A stretch of DNA of 64,000 nucleotides from Lewinellaceae bacterium (GTDB taxonomy: Bacteria; Bacteroidota; Bacteroidia; Chitinophagales; Saprospiraceae), in the NCBI GenBank assembly GCA_020636375.1, contig JACJXZ010000003.1, positions 496,001 through 560,000 of the forward strand, written 5' to 3'. A program made the position numbers and the translations under genes. Below are positions 1 to 9,193 of this stretch, in pieces (the first letter of the stretch is position 1; the number at the start of each line of letters is the position of its first letter). The notes below the pieces were generated by a model that saw only the letters and a list, made by a program, of their open reading frames with translations, did not search any database and was not told the DNA's origin.

Positions 1-1932
1 ACAACAGTTGCGGATCAATACTCTAAAATTGCTGCCTGTTATACTAATCTGAAGAAATTTGAGCTTGCAGAAAAGTACATGGAGCAGTGTTTCGGAGCTC
101 TAGAATTCGACTCAAAACTGAAATACCCCTTTGAAAAACACAAAACCTCTCATACCCACCTCCTCATCACCCTCTACTTCAAAGCCAAGAACCATCAAAA
201 AGCCTACGAAGCAGGATGGGGAAAAAGCCAGCTGCACGAAGCCTCATACTGGTTTGACCTTTGCATCGAGCTGATCGAGTACATCAACAGCACTTTCACC
301 GAGCCGGGGTCGAAGCAGTATTTGCTGGAGCGGTTTTATTACATTTTCGAGGCGGCGATCAACTGCAAGTACCACCTGTATCAGGAATCGGACAGCCTTT
401 TATACCTGGAGCAGGCGTTTGGTTATGCAGAGCGCAGCAAGGCTTTGTTATTGAAGGAAGCCATGCAGATGGCGGGGGCCGTCCTTGCTTCCGAAATTCC
501 GAAAAGTTTGCAGGAAGAGGAGAACCGGCTGAAAAAGGCCATCATTGAGCGGGAAAACCGTCGATATGAGCTACAGCAAGGTGGAGATAGCGGCCCGGAA
601 GTGCACGAACTCAACAGCGAGATTTTCAACCTCAAGCAGGCGTACCACCAGGTTATGGATTCCATTCGGCGGCAACATCCGAAGGAGCACCGGCTCCGGT
701 ATCCGGCGGCCCCGCTGACGCCCCGGGAAATTCAGGAAGGGCTGCTGGCGCCCGGCCAGGCCTTGCTGCAGTATTTTCTGGGAGACGATCATCTGTTCCT
801 GTTCGTCATCCGGCAGGGGGACGTGTCGATCGTAAAAAAACCGAAGGAAAAAGGCCTGGCCGAAGCTGTGCTCGGCTTGCGCGAAAGCATTTACGGGTGG
901 AGCCAGTCGCAGGAGGATTCGCTGGCGGAGCAATACGCCGCCTATGGATACCAGCTATATCAAAGCCTGGTTCAACCGGTGGCCCACCTGTTGCCGGAGC
1001 GCCTCATCATCGTTCCGGACGGCATACTGGAGTATGTGCCTTTTGAAGCCTTGCTGCGGGAAGCTGCCGGCCCGCCATTCCGAAACTTCTCGTCGTATCC
1101 CTACCTGATCCGGGACTTCCAGATCAGCTACGCCCACTCCGCCCGGTTGCTCCAGGAAATGAAAACCGCCGCTTATGCGGCCCGCCGCCGTTGGGTCCTG
1201 GCCTTTGCCCCCTCCTTCACCGACCTGCCCGGACAGGACACCTCGCTGGCCTCCCGCCGCCGCAACCTGGGCAGGCTGACGGGCAATGTGAAAGAAGTAC
1301 AGGCCATTAAGCGGCTGTTGCGCACCCGTGTCTACAAGGGAACGGACGCCACCCGCGAACGCTTCCTGGCCGACGCTCCCTACTACAGCATCATACACCT
1401 GGCTACCCACGCCAAAGCCAACGACGAGGAGGGCGAATACTCCTACCTGGCTTTCGCCGAGGTGCCCGATACCCTTCAAAACGAACTGCTCTACGCTAAA
1501 GACCTCTACTCCCTGCGCCTACAGGCAGACCTGGTCGTGATCAGCGCCTGCGAATCCGGTGTGGGCGAGCTGAGGCGGGGGGAAGGGGTGATCAGCATCG
1601 CCCGGGGCTTCTCCTATGCCGGGGCAAAAAGCCTGGCCACCACCTTGTGGCGGGTAAGCGACCGGGAATCGGCGGCGCTGATGGCGTCTTTTTACCAGCA
1701 ACTGAAAGACGGACGGCCCAAAGACGAAGCGCTCCGGGCCGCCAAACTACAGTTCATCTCCCAGCCCGGCGCCATGTACGCTCATCCCTTCTTCTGGGCG
1801 GCTTTCACCCTTACCGGCGATATGGCCCCGATAGCCGTCAGCGGGCAAATATTTCCCGCCTGGGTATACGCATTGTTAATTGGGCTATTTGTATTTTTGT
1901 CGCTGCGTTTCGCCAAAAGAAAACCCAGCTGA
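1..1932 (+). CDS. TPR-CHAT domain protein, 5' end outside window
   Basis: The reading frame is open from base 1, so the true start lies upstream. The visible N-terminal part is helical and TPR-like: the first 30 codons read as a TPR repeat, and more helices follow to about residue 250 of the visible part. The C-terminal 300 residues form a CHAT domain, a caspase/separase-related cysteine protease fold. The expected catalytic pair is present: His in LATHA (codon at 1408) and Cys in ISACESG (codon at 1549), followed by the usual GGxxxIARGF-like helix. One hydrophobic segment close to the C-terminus (about 1855-1910) with a basic RFAKRK tail suggests a membrane anchor. TPR-CHAT proteins are common in Bacteroidota; substrates are unknown for most. 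The stop codon overlaps the start of the CYTH gene by one base, suggesting translational coupling. Confidence 0.88.
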   Translation, partial: TTVADQYSKIAACYTNLKKFELAEKYMEQCFGALEFDSKLKYPFEKHKTSHTHLLITLYFKAKNHQKAYEAGWGKSQLHEASYWFDLCIELIEYINSTFTEPGSKQYLLERFYYIFEAAINCKYHLYQESDSLLYLEQAFGYAERSKALLLKEAMQMAGAVLASEIPKSLQEEENRLKKAIIERENRRYELQQGGDSGPEVHELNSEIFNLKQAYHQVMDSIRRQHPKEHRLRYPAAPLTPREIQEGLLAPGQALLQYFLGDDHLFLFVIRQGDVSIVKKPKEKGLAEAVLGLRESIYGWSQSQEDSLAEQYAAYGYQLYQSLVQPVAHLLPERLIIVPDGILEYVPFEALLREAAGPPFRNFSSYPYLIRDFQISYAHSARLLQEMKTAAYAARRRWVLAFAPSFTDLPGQDTSLASRRRNLGRLTGNVKEVQAIKRLLRTRVYKGTDATRERFLADAPYYSIIHLATHAKANDEEGEYSYLAFAEVPDTLQNELLYAKDLYSLRLQADLVVISACESGVGELRRGEGVISIARGFSYAGAKSLATTLWRVSDRESAALMASFYQQLKDGRPKDEALRAAKLQFISQPGAMYAHPFFWAAFTLTGDMAPIAVSGQIFPAWVYALLIGLFVFLSLRFAKRKPS

Positions 1933-2459
1933 TGCAACGAATCAATATAGAGATCAAGGCCCGGTGCAGCCATCCCGAAGAAATTCGCGACCTGCTCGAC
2001 AAACAGCAAGCCGAATTCATCGGGACGGACCACCAGACCGACACCTACTTCAACGTGCCCAACGGACGGCTCAAACTGCGGGAAGGAAACATAGAGAACG
2101 CCCTGATCCATTACTTCCGCAATGACCTGGCCGGCCCCAAACGGTCGGATATCTCCCTCTACAAAACGCCATCGCGCGACGGCCTCAAAGAGGTGCTCAC
2201 TGCCGCCCTGGGCGTCCTCGCAGTAGTCTCGAAGCGCCGGCAGATCTACTTTATCGAAAATGTGAAGTTCCACATCGACGAGGTGCAACACCTCGGCAGC
2301 TTCGTCGAGATAGAAGCAATCGACCGGGATGGGAGCATCGGAGAAGAAAAACTGCGGCGGCAGTGCCAGTACTACCTCAATTTATTCAAAATAAAAGACG
2401 AGGACCTCGTTGAGGTTTCTTACAGCGACCTGGCCATCCGGCGCCAATCCGGACATTAA
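1932..2459 (+). CDS. CYTH domain protein (class IV adenylate cyclase/triphosphatase superfamily)
   Basis: This 175-residue protein belongs to the CYTH family of triphosphate tunnel enzymes, which hydrolyse or cyclise triphosphates. The N-terminus carries NIEIKAR, the NxExK variant of the family's ExExK metal/phosphate motif. Further alternating charged beta strands follow, such as GRLKLREG, VSKRRQIYF and HIDEVQHLGSFVEIE, which line the tunnel in relatives. The start ATG at 1932 is chosen because it overlaps the TGA of the CHAT gene (TGATG) and begins exactly with the CYTH motif; a longer frame upstream lies inside the CHAT gene. Substrate cannot be told from sequence: adenylate cyclase, thiamine-triphosphatase and inorganic triphosphatase activities all occur. 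A hairpin terminator follows. Confidence 0.85.
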   Translation: MQRINIEIKARCSHPEEIRDLLDKQQAEFIGTDHQTDTYFNVPNGRLKLREGNIENALIHYFRNDLAGPKRSDISLYKTPSRDGLKEVLTAALGVLAVVSKRRQIYFIENVKFHIDEVQHLGSFVEIEAIDRDGSIGEEKLRRQCQYYLNLFKIKDEDLVEVSYSDLAIRRQSGH

Positions 2460-2486
2460 TCTGCAATGCAAATGCGCCGAAAACGA

Positions 2487-2522
2487 AAGCGGCATTGCCG
2501 GGGATTCCCGGCAATGCCGCTT
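2487..2522. terminator. bidirectional stem-loop terminator between CYTH gene and infB
   Basis: A perfect 16-bp inverted repeat (2487-2502 with 2507-2522) with a 4-base loop lies between two convergent genes. On the minus strand the stem is followed by TTTCGTTTT, so it best suits the end of infB; on the plus strand the following T-run is weak. Confidence 0.75.
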
Positions 2523-2544
2523 CTGGTATTACAACAACCGGATA

Positions 2545-5500
2545 TTAATCCAGCGTCTGTTTGATCTCAATGATTTCGTATCCTTCGATCACGTCTCCTG
2601 CCTTGATGTCGTTGAAGTTCTTGATCGATATACCGCATTCCAGGCCGGATTTCACCTCCCGCACATCATCCTTGAAACGCTTGAGGGAGGCGATCTCGGC
2701 GACCTGCCCTTCCTTGGCCGGATAGACGACGATACCGTTTCGGATCAGGCGGACATGGTTGTTGCGCGTGATCCTGCCTTCCTGCACATAACAGCCGGCA
2801 ACGGTGCCCACCTTACTGATCTTATACACTTCCCGCACCTCGGCCTGGCCGATGATCTTTTCTTCCTTCGTCGGCTCGAGCATCCCTTCGATCGCGGCGC
2901 GCACCTCGTCGATGGCTTCGTAGATGATGGAATACAATTTGATCTGCACCCCTTCCCGTTCCGCCAGTTTGCGGGCGGCTAAGGATGGCCGCACCTGAAA
3001 GCCGATGATGATCGCGTCGGAAGCGGAAGCGAGCAGTACGTCGGATTCGACGATCTGGCCCACGGCCTTATGGATGACATTGACCTGTACCGATTCGATG
3101 GACTGCTTGATGAGGGAATCGGAGAGTGCCTCAACGGATCCGTCCACGTCGCCTTTGACGATGAGGTTGAGTTCCTTGAAGTTCCCGAGCGCGAGGCGCC
3201 GGCCGATTTCATCGAGGCTGATCCGCTTGGTAGCCCGATTGGCCTGCTCGCGCGCGATCTGCGCCCGTTTGGAAGCGATCTGCCGGGCTTCCTGCTCGTT
3301 TTCCGTCACCTTGAAGCGCTCGCCCGCCTGCGGGGCGCCGCTGAGGCCAAGGATCAGGATCGGAGTGGAAGGGCCGGCTTCCAGAACGCGTTTACCGCGC
3401 TCGTTAAACATGGCTTTCACTTTTCCGGAATGCTCGCCGGCAACGACGGGATCGCCGATTTGCAGCGTACCGGTTTGTACGAGCCCCTTGGCCACGTACC
3501 CGCGTCCCTTATCCAGCGAAGCTTCGAGTATAGTGCCGATGGCTTCCCGGCCCGGGTTAGCCTGCAACTCCAGCATCTCCGCTTCCAGGAGGATTTTTTC
3601 CAGAAGCTCATCCACACCTTGGCCGGTTTTGGCGGAGATGTCCTGGGATTGGTATTTCCCGCCCCAGTCTTCAACCAGGAAGTTCATGGAAGCCAGTTCC
3701 TGCTTGATGCGTTCGGGCTGGGCATCAGGCTTATCCACCTTGTTGATGGCAAAAACCATAGGTACGTTAGCGGCCTGTGCGTGGCTGATGGCCTCTTTGG
3801 TCTGAGGCATGATGTTATCGTCGGCAGCAATAATGATAACGGCTATGTCGGTCACCTTGGCGCCCCGGGCACGCATAGCGGTGAAAGCTTCGTGGCCCGG
3901 CGTATCGAGGAAGGTGATCTTTCGGTTCTCCTCGCCGACAACGACCTCGTAAGCGCCAATGTGCTGCGTGATACCGCCGGCTTCGCCTTCGACGACAGTG
4001 GCCTTCCGGATGTAATCGAGCAGGGAGGTCTTACCGTGGTCCACGTGGCCCATCACGGTGACGATGGGAGCGCGGGGTTCCAGGTCTTCCGGGTCGTCGA
4101 CGATCTCCTCTTCCTCTTCCACGTGCTCTTCAGCGCTGATGAATTCTACTTCATGGCCAAACTCTTCGGCAACCAGTTCGATGATCTCGGCATCGAGGCG
4201 CTGGTTGATGGAGACGATCACGCCGAGGTTCATGCAGGTGGTGATCACGTCGGTGACCGGCACGTCCATCATATTGGCCAGTTCCTGAACAGAGACGAAC
4301 TCCGTAACCTGGAGGTTTTCGGTTTGCTGTTCCTGCTCGCGCTGTTCCTGCCGTTCGCGCAGGCGTTCGCGGTTGTCGCGGCGCATTTTCTGGCGTTTCT
4401 TCTTCCCGCCGCCGGAGAGGCGTGCCATGGTAGCCTTGATCTTCTCTTCGATCTCCTTCTGGGAGACCTCCTTGACGTCTTCTTCTTTGCGGCCACGGGT
4501 ACGCCGTCCCTTGCCGCCGGCCGGGCTGGCGCCTTTCCCGCTGCCAGGTGTGGCGGCGACCTTCTTGCGGGTCCTCCTCCGTTTTTTGCGGGGTTGCTTA
4601 TCCTGATCTGAATCGGGAGTGGCGGGTTTCTTCTTCTTATCGTCCGCTTTGACCTCTTTCTTTTCTTTTTTCTTCTTGCGTTTGGGGCGTTCGAGCTTGT
4701 TGGTGTCGATCTTGCCCAGAATCTTCAGGCCCCGGAGTTCCGGCGCTTCGGCACGAACGACATCGCTCTTTTCCGGGCCCTTGGCAGCTGCGCCGGCCGG
4801 AGCTTCCGCTTCTGCTTTGGCGGCTTCCGGTTTTGCCGGTTCTTCTTTTTCAACCTTCGGCGGTTCCGGCTGTGCCTTTTCCTTGGGTTCTTCCTGCTTC
4901 GGCTCCTCTGTTTTCTTTTCTGCCGGCGGCTCTGCCTTCACCTGGGGCGGCTGTTGCGGCTCCGCTTTTTCTACGGGAGGCGGGGCTGGCTTTTCCGCTT
5001 TTTCTTCGGCTTTGCCCTCCGGCTTTACTTCCGGCTCCGGTGCCTTCTCCGGCTCTGGCTTGGGCTTGGGTTCCTCCTTCGGCGCCGGCTTGGGGCCTTC
5101 CTGGCGGGGTTCCGGTTTTGCCATTTTGTCTTCGGCCGGCTGGCTGTCCGTAGTTTTGTGCTTCAGGCGGCTCTCCAGGTCGATCTTGCCCAGCACTTTG
5201 AGCCTGGCCTGCGGGCGGGCAGGTTCTTCGGCAGCCTTGTCCTTGCCATTTTCGGCAGGGCTTTGTCCCTTATCCTGTGGTTCAGGAGCCGGTTTCTTCT
5301 TTAGGGCTTCTTCTTTGGGTGTTGTTGGCGGCAGGATGTCTTTTCTTTTTTCTTTAGGAGGAAGAGGAGGTGAAGTCGGGCGGTTGCCAATGACCAGCTG
5401 GTCGGCTTTTTCCTTGATAGCGATGGATTTCTGAAACTCCTTGAGCAACTCCGCATACATCTCATCCGTGACATTAGCGGTTGGCTTGTTCTCAATATCG

Positions 5501-5583
5501 AAACCACTATTGGTGAGATGCTCAACAATAGTGGTCGTCCCCACATTCAACTCTTTTGCTATCTTAATTAAACGTTTCGCCAT
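2545..5583 (-). CDS. infB: translation initiation factor IF-2
   Basis: IF-2 is the GTPase that brings initiator fMet-tRNA to the small ribosomal subunit. The 1012-residue length is typical of Bacteroidota. In order: an N-terminal helical IF2_N domain (about 1-52), a long Lys/Glu/Pro/Ala-rich linker (about 60-420), a second IF2_N-like domain (about 425-480), and the GTPase with GHVDHGKTS (near residue 512), DTPGHEAF and NKVDKPD. Beta-barrel and tRNA-binding domains follow, ending in GDVIEGYEIIEIKQTL. The start is the ATG of MAKRLIKIAKEL. It lies downstream of nusA and rimP on the same strand, the conserved order, but a 389-base gap with its own promoter-like box separates it from nusA. Confidence 0.98.
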   Translation of the reverse strand: MAKRLIKIAKELNVGTTTIVEHLTNSGFDIENKPTANVTDEMYAELLKEFQKSIAIKEKADQLVIGNRPTSPPLPPKEKRKDILPPTTPKEEALKKKPAPEPQDKGQSPAENGKDKAAEEPARPQARLKVLGKIDLESRLKHKTTDSQPAEDKMAKPEPRQEGPKPAPKEEPKPKPEPEKAPEPEVKPEGKAEEKAEKPAPPPVEKAEPQQPPQVKAEPPAEKKTEEPKQEEPKEKAQPEPPKVEKEEPAKPEAAKAEAEAPAGAAAKGPEKSDVVRAEAPELRGLKILGKIDTNKLERPKRKKKKEKKEVKADDKKKKPATPDSDQDKQPRKKRRRTRKKVAATPGSGKGASPAGGKGRRTRGRKEEDVKEVSQKEIEEKIKATMARLSGGGKKKRQKMRRDNRERLRERQEQREQEQQTENLQVTEFVSVQELANMMDVPVTDVITTCMNLGVIVSINQRLDAEIIELVAEEFGHEVEFISAEEHVEEEEEIVDDPEDLEPRAPIVTVMGHVDHGKTSLLDYIRKATVVEGEAGGITQHIGAYEVVVGEENRKITFLDTPGHEAFTAMRARGAKVTDIAVIIIAADDNIMPQTKEAISHAQAANVPMVFAINKVDKPDAQPERIKQELASMNFLVEDWGGKYQSQDISAKTGQGVDELLEKILLEAEMLELQANPGREAIGTILEASLDKGRGYVAKGLVQTGTLQIGDPVVAGEHSGKVKAMFNERGKRVLEAGPSTPILILGLSGAPQAGERFKVTENEQEARQIASKRAQIAREQANRATKRISLDEIGRRLALGNFKELNLIVKGDVDGSVEALSDSLIKQSIESVQVNVIHKAVGQIVESDVLLASASDAIIIGFQVRPSLAARKLAEREGVQIKLYSIIYEAIDEVRAAIEGMLEPTKEEKIIGQAEVREVYKISKVGTVAGCYVQEGRITRNNHVRLIRNGIVVYPAKEGQVAEIASLKRFKDDVREVKSGLECGISIKNFNDIKAGDVIEGYEIIEIKQTLD

Positions 5584-5782
5584 TATGAAGTTTTAGTACT
5601 TATGCAACGTTTACCGATAAGCAAAAGCTTCTCTCAGATATTACGGCTTTCCTTACATATCTTATTATCTTTTTTGGATGAATAAAATAAAAGGCGATTT
5701 GGAGAAAACTTTTGCCCACCAAAGTGATCATTCTCATTGATGCTCCGGAGCAGGCCGCGAGTGGATGCCCGGATAGCTTTTG

Positions 5783-5814
5783 CAAAGATAAGACGATTAC
5801 TGTCTATTCAGTAA
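5783..5814 (-). promoter_or_regulatory. candidate infB promoter with upstream palindrome
   Basis: On the minus strand TATCTTTG (5783-5790) matches the Bacteroidota -7 consensus TAnnTTTG and would give a leader of about 190 bases for infB. Just upstream lies the palindrome TTACTG-N6-CAGTAA (5797-5814), about where a -33 box or operator would sit; no good -33 box is seen. The rest of 5584-5972 holds no convincing gene: a 61-residue frame here has no recognisable features. Confidence 0.45.
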
Positions 5815-5928
5815 CTCTACTTGTATAAAAACGAGAAAAACCCTCGTTTTGCTTTCCTTTTAGCTTATTGCACTCCAATCGAACACACTATAGCCGGAAA
5901 GAGTTCGGTTAATCCGGTTTATTTCGCC

Positions 5929-5964
5929 GGGCCGGATGTGGAGTGTCAATGCCGCATCCGGCCC
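5929..5964 (-). terminator. stem-loop after nusA
   Basis: A 13-bp stem with one G-T pair (5929-5941 with 5952-5964) and a 10-base loop starts 9 bases after the nusA stop codon. There is no strong T-run, so it may be an attenuator or weak terminator between nusA and infB. Confidence 0.4.
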
Positions 5965-5972
5965 CGGGATAT

Positions 5973-7226
5973 TTACTGCCCTTCTTCTTCTTCAAACTCG
6001 GCGGCCAGGATGCGAAGCACTTCGTCGACCGTCTCTTCTTCCAGGTCGGTGCGGCGGAGCAGCTCCTCTTTTTTCAGTTCGAGGACGTTGCGCGCCGTAT
6101 CACACCCAATGCTCTTGAGCGCGTCGATCACCCAGTCATCGATCTCATCCTTGAATTCTTCCAGGTCGACATCGTCGATCTCGATCTCATCTACCGTGTT
6201 GCGGTAAACGTCGATCTCGAAACCGGTCAGGCGGCTGGCCAGTTTGATGTTGGTCCCTCCCTTGCCGATGGCGAGGGAAACCTGGTCTGGCTCCAGGAAA
6301 ACATTGGCGTGCTGTTTGTCCAGGTCCAGGTCTATCGTCGTCACCTTCGCCGGCGTCAGGGCACGCTGGATGAACAGCGTGGCGTTGTTCGTGTAGTTGA
6401 CGATGTCAATATTTTCGTTGCGCAGTTCACGGACAATGCCGTGGATGCGCGACCCTTTCATGCCGACGCAGGCGCCGACCGGGTCGATGCGGTCGTCGTA
6501 GGATTCGACAGCCACCTTGGCGCGGTCGCCGGGAATGCGGACGATGCGGCGCACGGTGATCAGCCCGTCCTCGATCTCCGGTACTTCCTGTTCCAGCAAT
6601 TTCTCCAGGAAGAGGCTGTCCGTCCGGGAAAGGATAACGACGGGGTTGTTGTTTTTCATCTCCACCTTCTTGATCACGCCCCGCACCATGTCGCCCTTTC
6701 GGAAGAAATCGCCCTTGATCATCTCCGTCCGGGGCAGCACCAGTTCGGTGCCCGTCGCGTCGTCGAGGATGAGCAGTTCGCGCTTCAGGATCTGGTGGAC
6801 CTCCCCGACGATGATGTCTCCGACGCGTTCGCTGTAGCGGCGGTAGACCTCGTCTTTTTCCAGTTCCATGATCCGGGAGATCAGCGTCTGCCGGGCAGCC
6901 ATGATGGCGCGGCGGCCAAAGTCTTCCAGATGGAGCTGTTCATAACATTCCTCCCCGATCTCGTAGTCCTCATCGATGGCCAGCGCCTCGGATATGGAAA
7001 TCTGGCTGCGGTCGTCGGTCACCTCCCCGTCGGGAACGATCTCGCGCACGCGCCAGAGTTCAAGGTCTCCTTTGGTTGTATTGACAATTACATCGAAATT
7101 TTCGTCCGTGCCGAATTTTTTGCGAATCAGCGTGCGGAATACGTCTTCCAGCACACGCACCATGGTCGGACGGTCTATATTCTTCCCGGCTTTGAATTCC
7201 GAGAAAGTATCCACCAGGTTCATCAT
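5973..7226 (-). CDS. nusA: transcription termination/antitermination protein NusA
   Basis: NusA binds RNA polymerase and modulates pausing, termination and antitermination. The 417 residues contain the N-terminal polymerase-binding domain (about 1-130), an S1 RNA-binding domain (about 135-205), two KH domains (CVGMKGSRIHGIVREL and LAIGKGGTNIKLASRL), and a C-terminal acidic helix-hairpin-helix tail (LEEETVDEVLRILAAEFEEEEGQ region). A second Met directly follows the first, so the start could be one codon later. It begins 12 bases after the rimP stop and is surely co-transcribed with it. Confidence 0.98.
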   Translation of the reverse strand: MMNLVDTFSEFKAGKNIDRPTMVRVLEDVFRTLIRKKFGTDENFDVIVNTTKGDLELWRVREIVPDGEVTDDRSQISISEALAIDEDYEIGEECYEQLHLEDFGRRAIMAARQTLISRIMELEKDEVYRRYSERVGDIIVGEVHQILKRELLILDDATGTELVLPRTEMIKGDFFRKGDMVRGVIKKVEMKNNNPVVILSRTDSLFLEKLLEQEVPEIEDGLITVRRIVRIPGDRAKVAVESYDDRIDPVGACVGMKGSRIHGIVRELRNENIDIVNYTNNATLFIQRALTPAKVTTIDLDLDKQHANVFLEPDQVSLAIGKGGTNIKLASRLTGFEIDVYRNTVDEIEIDDVDLEEFKDEIDDWVIDALKSIGCDTARNVLELKKEELLRRTDLEEETVDEVLRILAAEFEEEEGQ

Positions 7227-7238
7227 TGGATAAGGTAT

Positions 7239-7712
7239 TTAAAATGATACTTTAACAACTGTTTTCTTTATGTCTTCAAAGGGTATCCTGGTTTGCAGGA
7301 CCTGCGTTTTCTTACGCTTCCCTTCCTTCACCCGTATTTTCTCTTCCAGGGTGATGTCCGCTTCGCCAACGGCTAAAAGGATGCCTTCCTTACTCCCGCC
7401 TTCGTTCAGGCTGACCTCCACCCTGCGGCCTATATTCCGGGGGTACTGCCGCCGGAGCTTCAGCGGCCGGGCAATTCCCGGCGAGGAAACTTCCAACACG
7501 TATTGATCCCCCAGCCAGCCTTCTTCATCGAGGAATTGCTCCAGGTAACGGCTAATCTTCTGACACTTCTCAAAGGTTACTCCTGTGTCGCTGTCGATAA
7601 ATACTTCGAGCTTGTTGTCGGCGTGTAATTGTACCTCTATGAGGAAACAGTCTGCAAATTCGTCCTCCTGGAATTTTTCGTCCAGAAGCGGCCTGATCTT
7701 GGATTCTACCAC
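7239..7712 (-). CDS. rimP: ribosome maturation factor RimP
   Basis: RimP assists 30S subunit maturation. The 157-residue product has the family pattern: an N-terminal alpha/beta domain with IDSDTGVTFEKCQKISRYLE, the highly conserved YVLEVSSPGIARPL segment, and a C-terminal SH3-like domain. It is the first gene of the minus-strand rimP-nusA unit, with a good promoter about 70 bases upstream of the start. Confidence 0.96.
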   Translation of the reverse strand: MVESKIRPLLDEKFQEDEFADCFLIEVQLHADNKLEVFIDSDTGVTFEKCQKISRYLEQFLDEEGWLGDQYVLEVSSPGIARPLKLRRQYPRNIGRRVEVSLNEGGSKEGILLAVGEADITLEEKIRVKEGKRKKTQVLQTRIPFEDIKKTVVKVSF

Positions 7713-7784
7713 TGCGTCGATATAGAATTAAAAAGAGGGAACCTCCAGGCTCCCTCTTCCGAGTTCTTTTTCATTGATTTCTGC

Positions 7785-7814
7785 AAAGATACGAAATTTA
7801 TCCAAACCAGGCAA
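7785..7814 (-). promoter_or_regulatory. rimP-nusA promoter
   Basis: On the minus strand TTG (7812-7814), a 19-base spacer and TATCTTTG (7785-7792) match the Bacteroidota -33/-7 pattern closely. A transcript would start near 7778, giving a leader of about 65 bases before rimP. Confidence 0.65.
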
Positions 7815-7867
7815 CAGGCTCCCGAAAATGATCTTTTTTCCTGCAAAATTTTAAACTTTCAATATTC

Positions 7868-7902
7868 TTTGAACCTTTCTAAACCGGACTTCCCTATCTT
7901 TG
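7868..7902 (+). promoter_or_regulatory. mqnC promoter
   Basis: TATCTTTG (7895-7902) lies 53 bases upstream of the chosen mqnC start. A TTTG at 7868-7871 could act as the -33 box, though the 23-base spacer is slightly long. This promoter is back to back with the rimP promoter. Confidence 0.55.
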
Positions 7903-7955
7903 TTTCCTTCGAAACAGGCTATTTCCTGTTGATACTAAAGAACAAGCTAACAGAT

Positions 7956-9098
7956 ATGAAGGTTGATGAACTGTTGCACCGGGCGCTAAACCTGGAATTC
8001 CTGACGGCCGAAGAAGGCGTATTCCTTTTTGAACAGGCTTCAACAGCCGAACTGATGTACGTCGGCGCCCGGCTGCGGCGGCGCCACGTGCCCAATAATA
8101 ACGTCACCTGGATCATCGACCGCAACTCCAATACCACCAACGTCTGCATCGCCAACTGCAAGTTCTGCAACTTCTACCGCCGCCCGGGCCACGAAGAGTC
8201 CTATATCACGACTATAGAACAATACAAACAGAAGATCGATGAGCTTTTCCGCTTCGGCGGAGAGCAACTGCTGCTGCAGGGCGGCCACCACCCGGAACTG
8301 GGGCTCGACTTCTACACCAACCTCTTCCGGCAACTCAAGGAACGCTATCCCACCCTCAAGCTGCACGCCCTCGGCCCGCCGGAGGTGGCCCACATCACCA
8401 AACTGGAACAATCGACCCACCTCGAAGTGCTGCAGGCCCTCAAGGACGCCGGCCTGGACTCCCTGCCCGGCGCCGGCGCCGAAATCCTCAGCGACCGGGT
8501 GCGCCGCCTCATCTCCAAAGGCAAATGCGGCGGCCAGGAATGGCTCGACATCATGCACGCCGCCCATAAAGTGGGCCTGACTACCTCCGCCACCATGATG
8601 TTCGGCCACATCGAAACCAACTACGAACGCATGGACCACCTGGCGCGCATCCGCCAAGTGCAGGCCCAAAAACCGGAAGGCGCCAAAGGCTTCATCGCCT
8701 TTATCCCCTGGCCGTTCCAGGACGAGGATACCATCCTCAAACGCCTCAAACGGGCCCGCAATACCTGCACCGGCGACGAATACGTGCGCATGATCGCCAT
8801 GAGCCGCATCATGCTGCCCAACATCACCAATATCCAGGCTTCCTGGCTGACCGTGGGCAAACAGGTGGCCCAGCTCTGCCTCCACGCCGGCGCCAACGAC
8901 TTCGGCTCCATCATGATCGAAGAGAATGTCGTCTCCGCCGCCGGCGCCCGCTTCCGCTTTACCGCCCAGGGCATCCAGGACGCCATACGCGAGGCGGGCT
9001 TCACGCCCCAGCTCCGCAACCAGGAGTACGAATACCGGGAACTGCCGGAAAACATCGTGCAACAGGAACTGGATAGGGAAAGGATGATCGTGGATTGA
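7956..9098 (+). CDS. mqnC: cyclic dehypoxanthinyl futalosine synthase (menaquinone, futalosine pathway)
   Basis: MqnC is a radical SAM enzyme that cyclises dehypoxanthine futalosine in the futalosine route to menaquinone. The 380-residue product has the 4Fe-4S motif C64-x3-C68-x2-C71 (NVCIANCKFCNFYR) and a C-terminal half typical of MqnC rather than its paralogue MqnE: ASWLTVGKQVAQLCLHAG, then GANDFGSIMIEENVVSAAGA. The start at 7956 (MKVDELLHRAL) is chosen because it aligns with family N-termini and lies below the promoter box; a longer frame back to 7629 overlaps rimP and the promoters. No other menaquinone gene is nearby. Confidence 0.93.
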   Translation: MKVDELLHRALNLEFLTAEEGVFLFEQASTAELMYVGARLRRRHVPNNNVTWIIDRNSNTTNVCIANCKFCNFYRRPGHEESYITTIEQYKQKIDELFRFGGEQLLLQGGHHPELGLDFYTNLFRQLKERYPTLKLHALGPPEVAHITKLEQSTHLEVLQALKDAGLDSLPGAGAEILSDRVRRLISKGKCGGQEWLDIMHAAHKVGLTTSATMMFGHIETNYERMDHLARIRQVQAQKPEGAKGFIAFIPWPFQDEDTILKRLKRARNTCTGDEYVRMIAMSRIMLPNITNIQASWLTVGKQVAQLCLHAGANDFGSIMIEENVVSAAGARFRFTAQGIQDAIREAGFTPQLRNQEYEYRELPENIVQQELDRERMIVD

Positions 9099-9193
9099 AC
9101 ACGAAATATTACGCTCCCCAAACTTCCGGTTAAAACCCGTTTTAACGCCCTTTCTATCCTCCTCGCCAGCCAGCGGGCAGAGGCCTGCACAGG

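Noticed and set aside
4619..5434. Long Ser/Phe-rich plus-strand frame opposite infB
   Set aside because: Mirror of the Lys/Glu/Pro-rich linker of IF-2; no family features.
5600..5785. 61-codon minus-strand frame upstream of infB
   Set aside because: Overlaps the promoter box and has no conserved pattern.
5943..7247. 434-codon plus-strand frame opposite nusA
   Set aside because: High-GC antisense artefact; nusA on the other strand is unambiguous.
7629..7955. Upstream in-frame extension of mqnC
   Set aside because: It overlaps rimP and both promoters; the conserved protein starts at 7956.
8040..9062. 340-codon minus-strand frame opposite mqnC
   Set aside because: Antisense shadow; His/Val/Gly-rich composition typical of GC-rich antisense frames.
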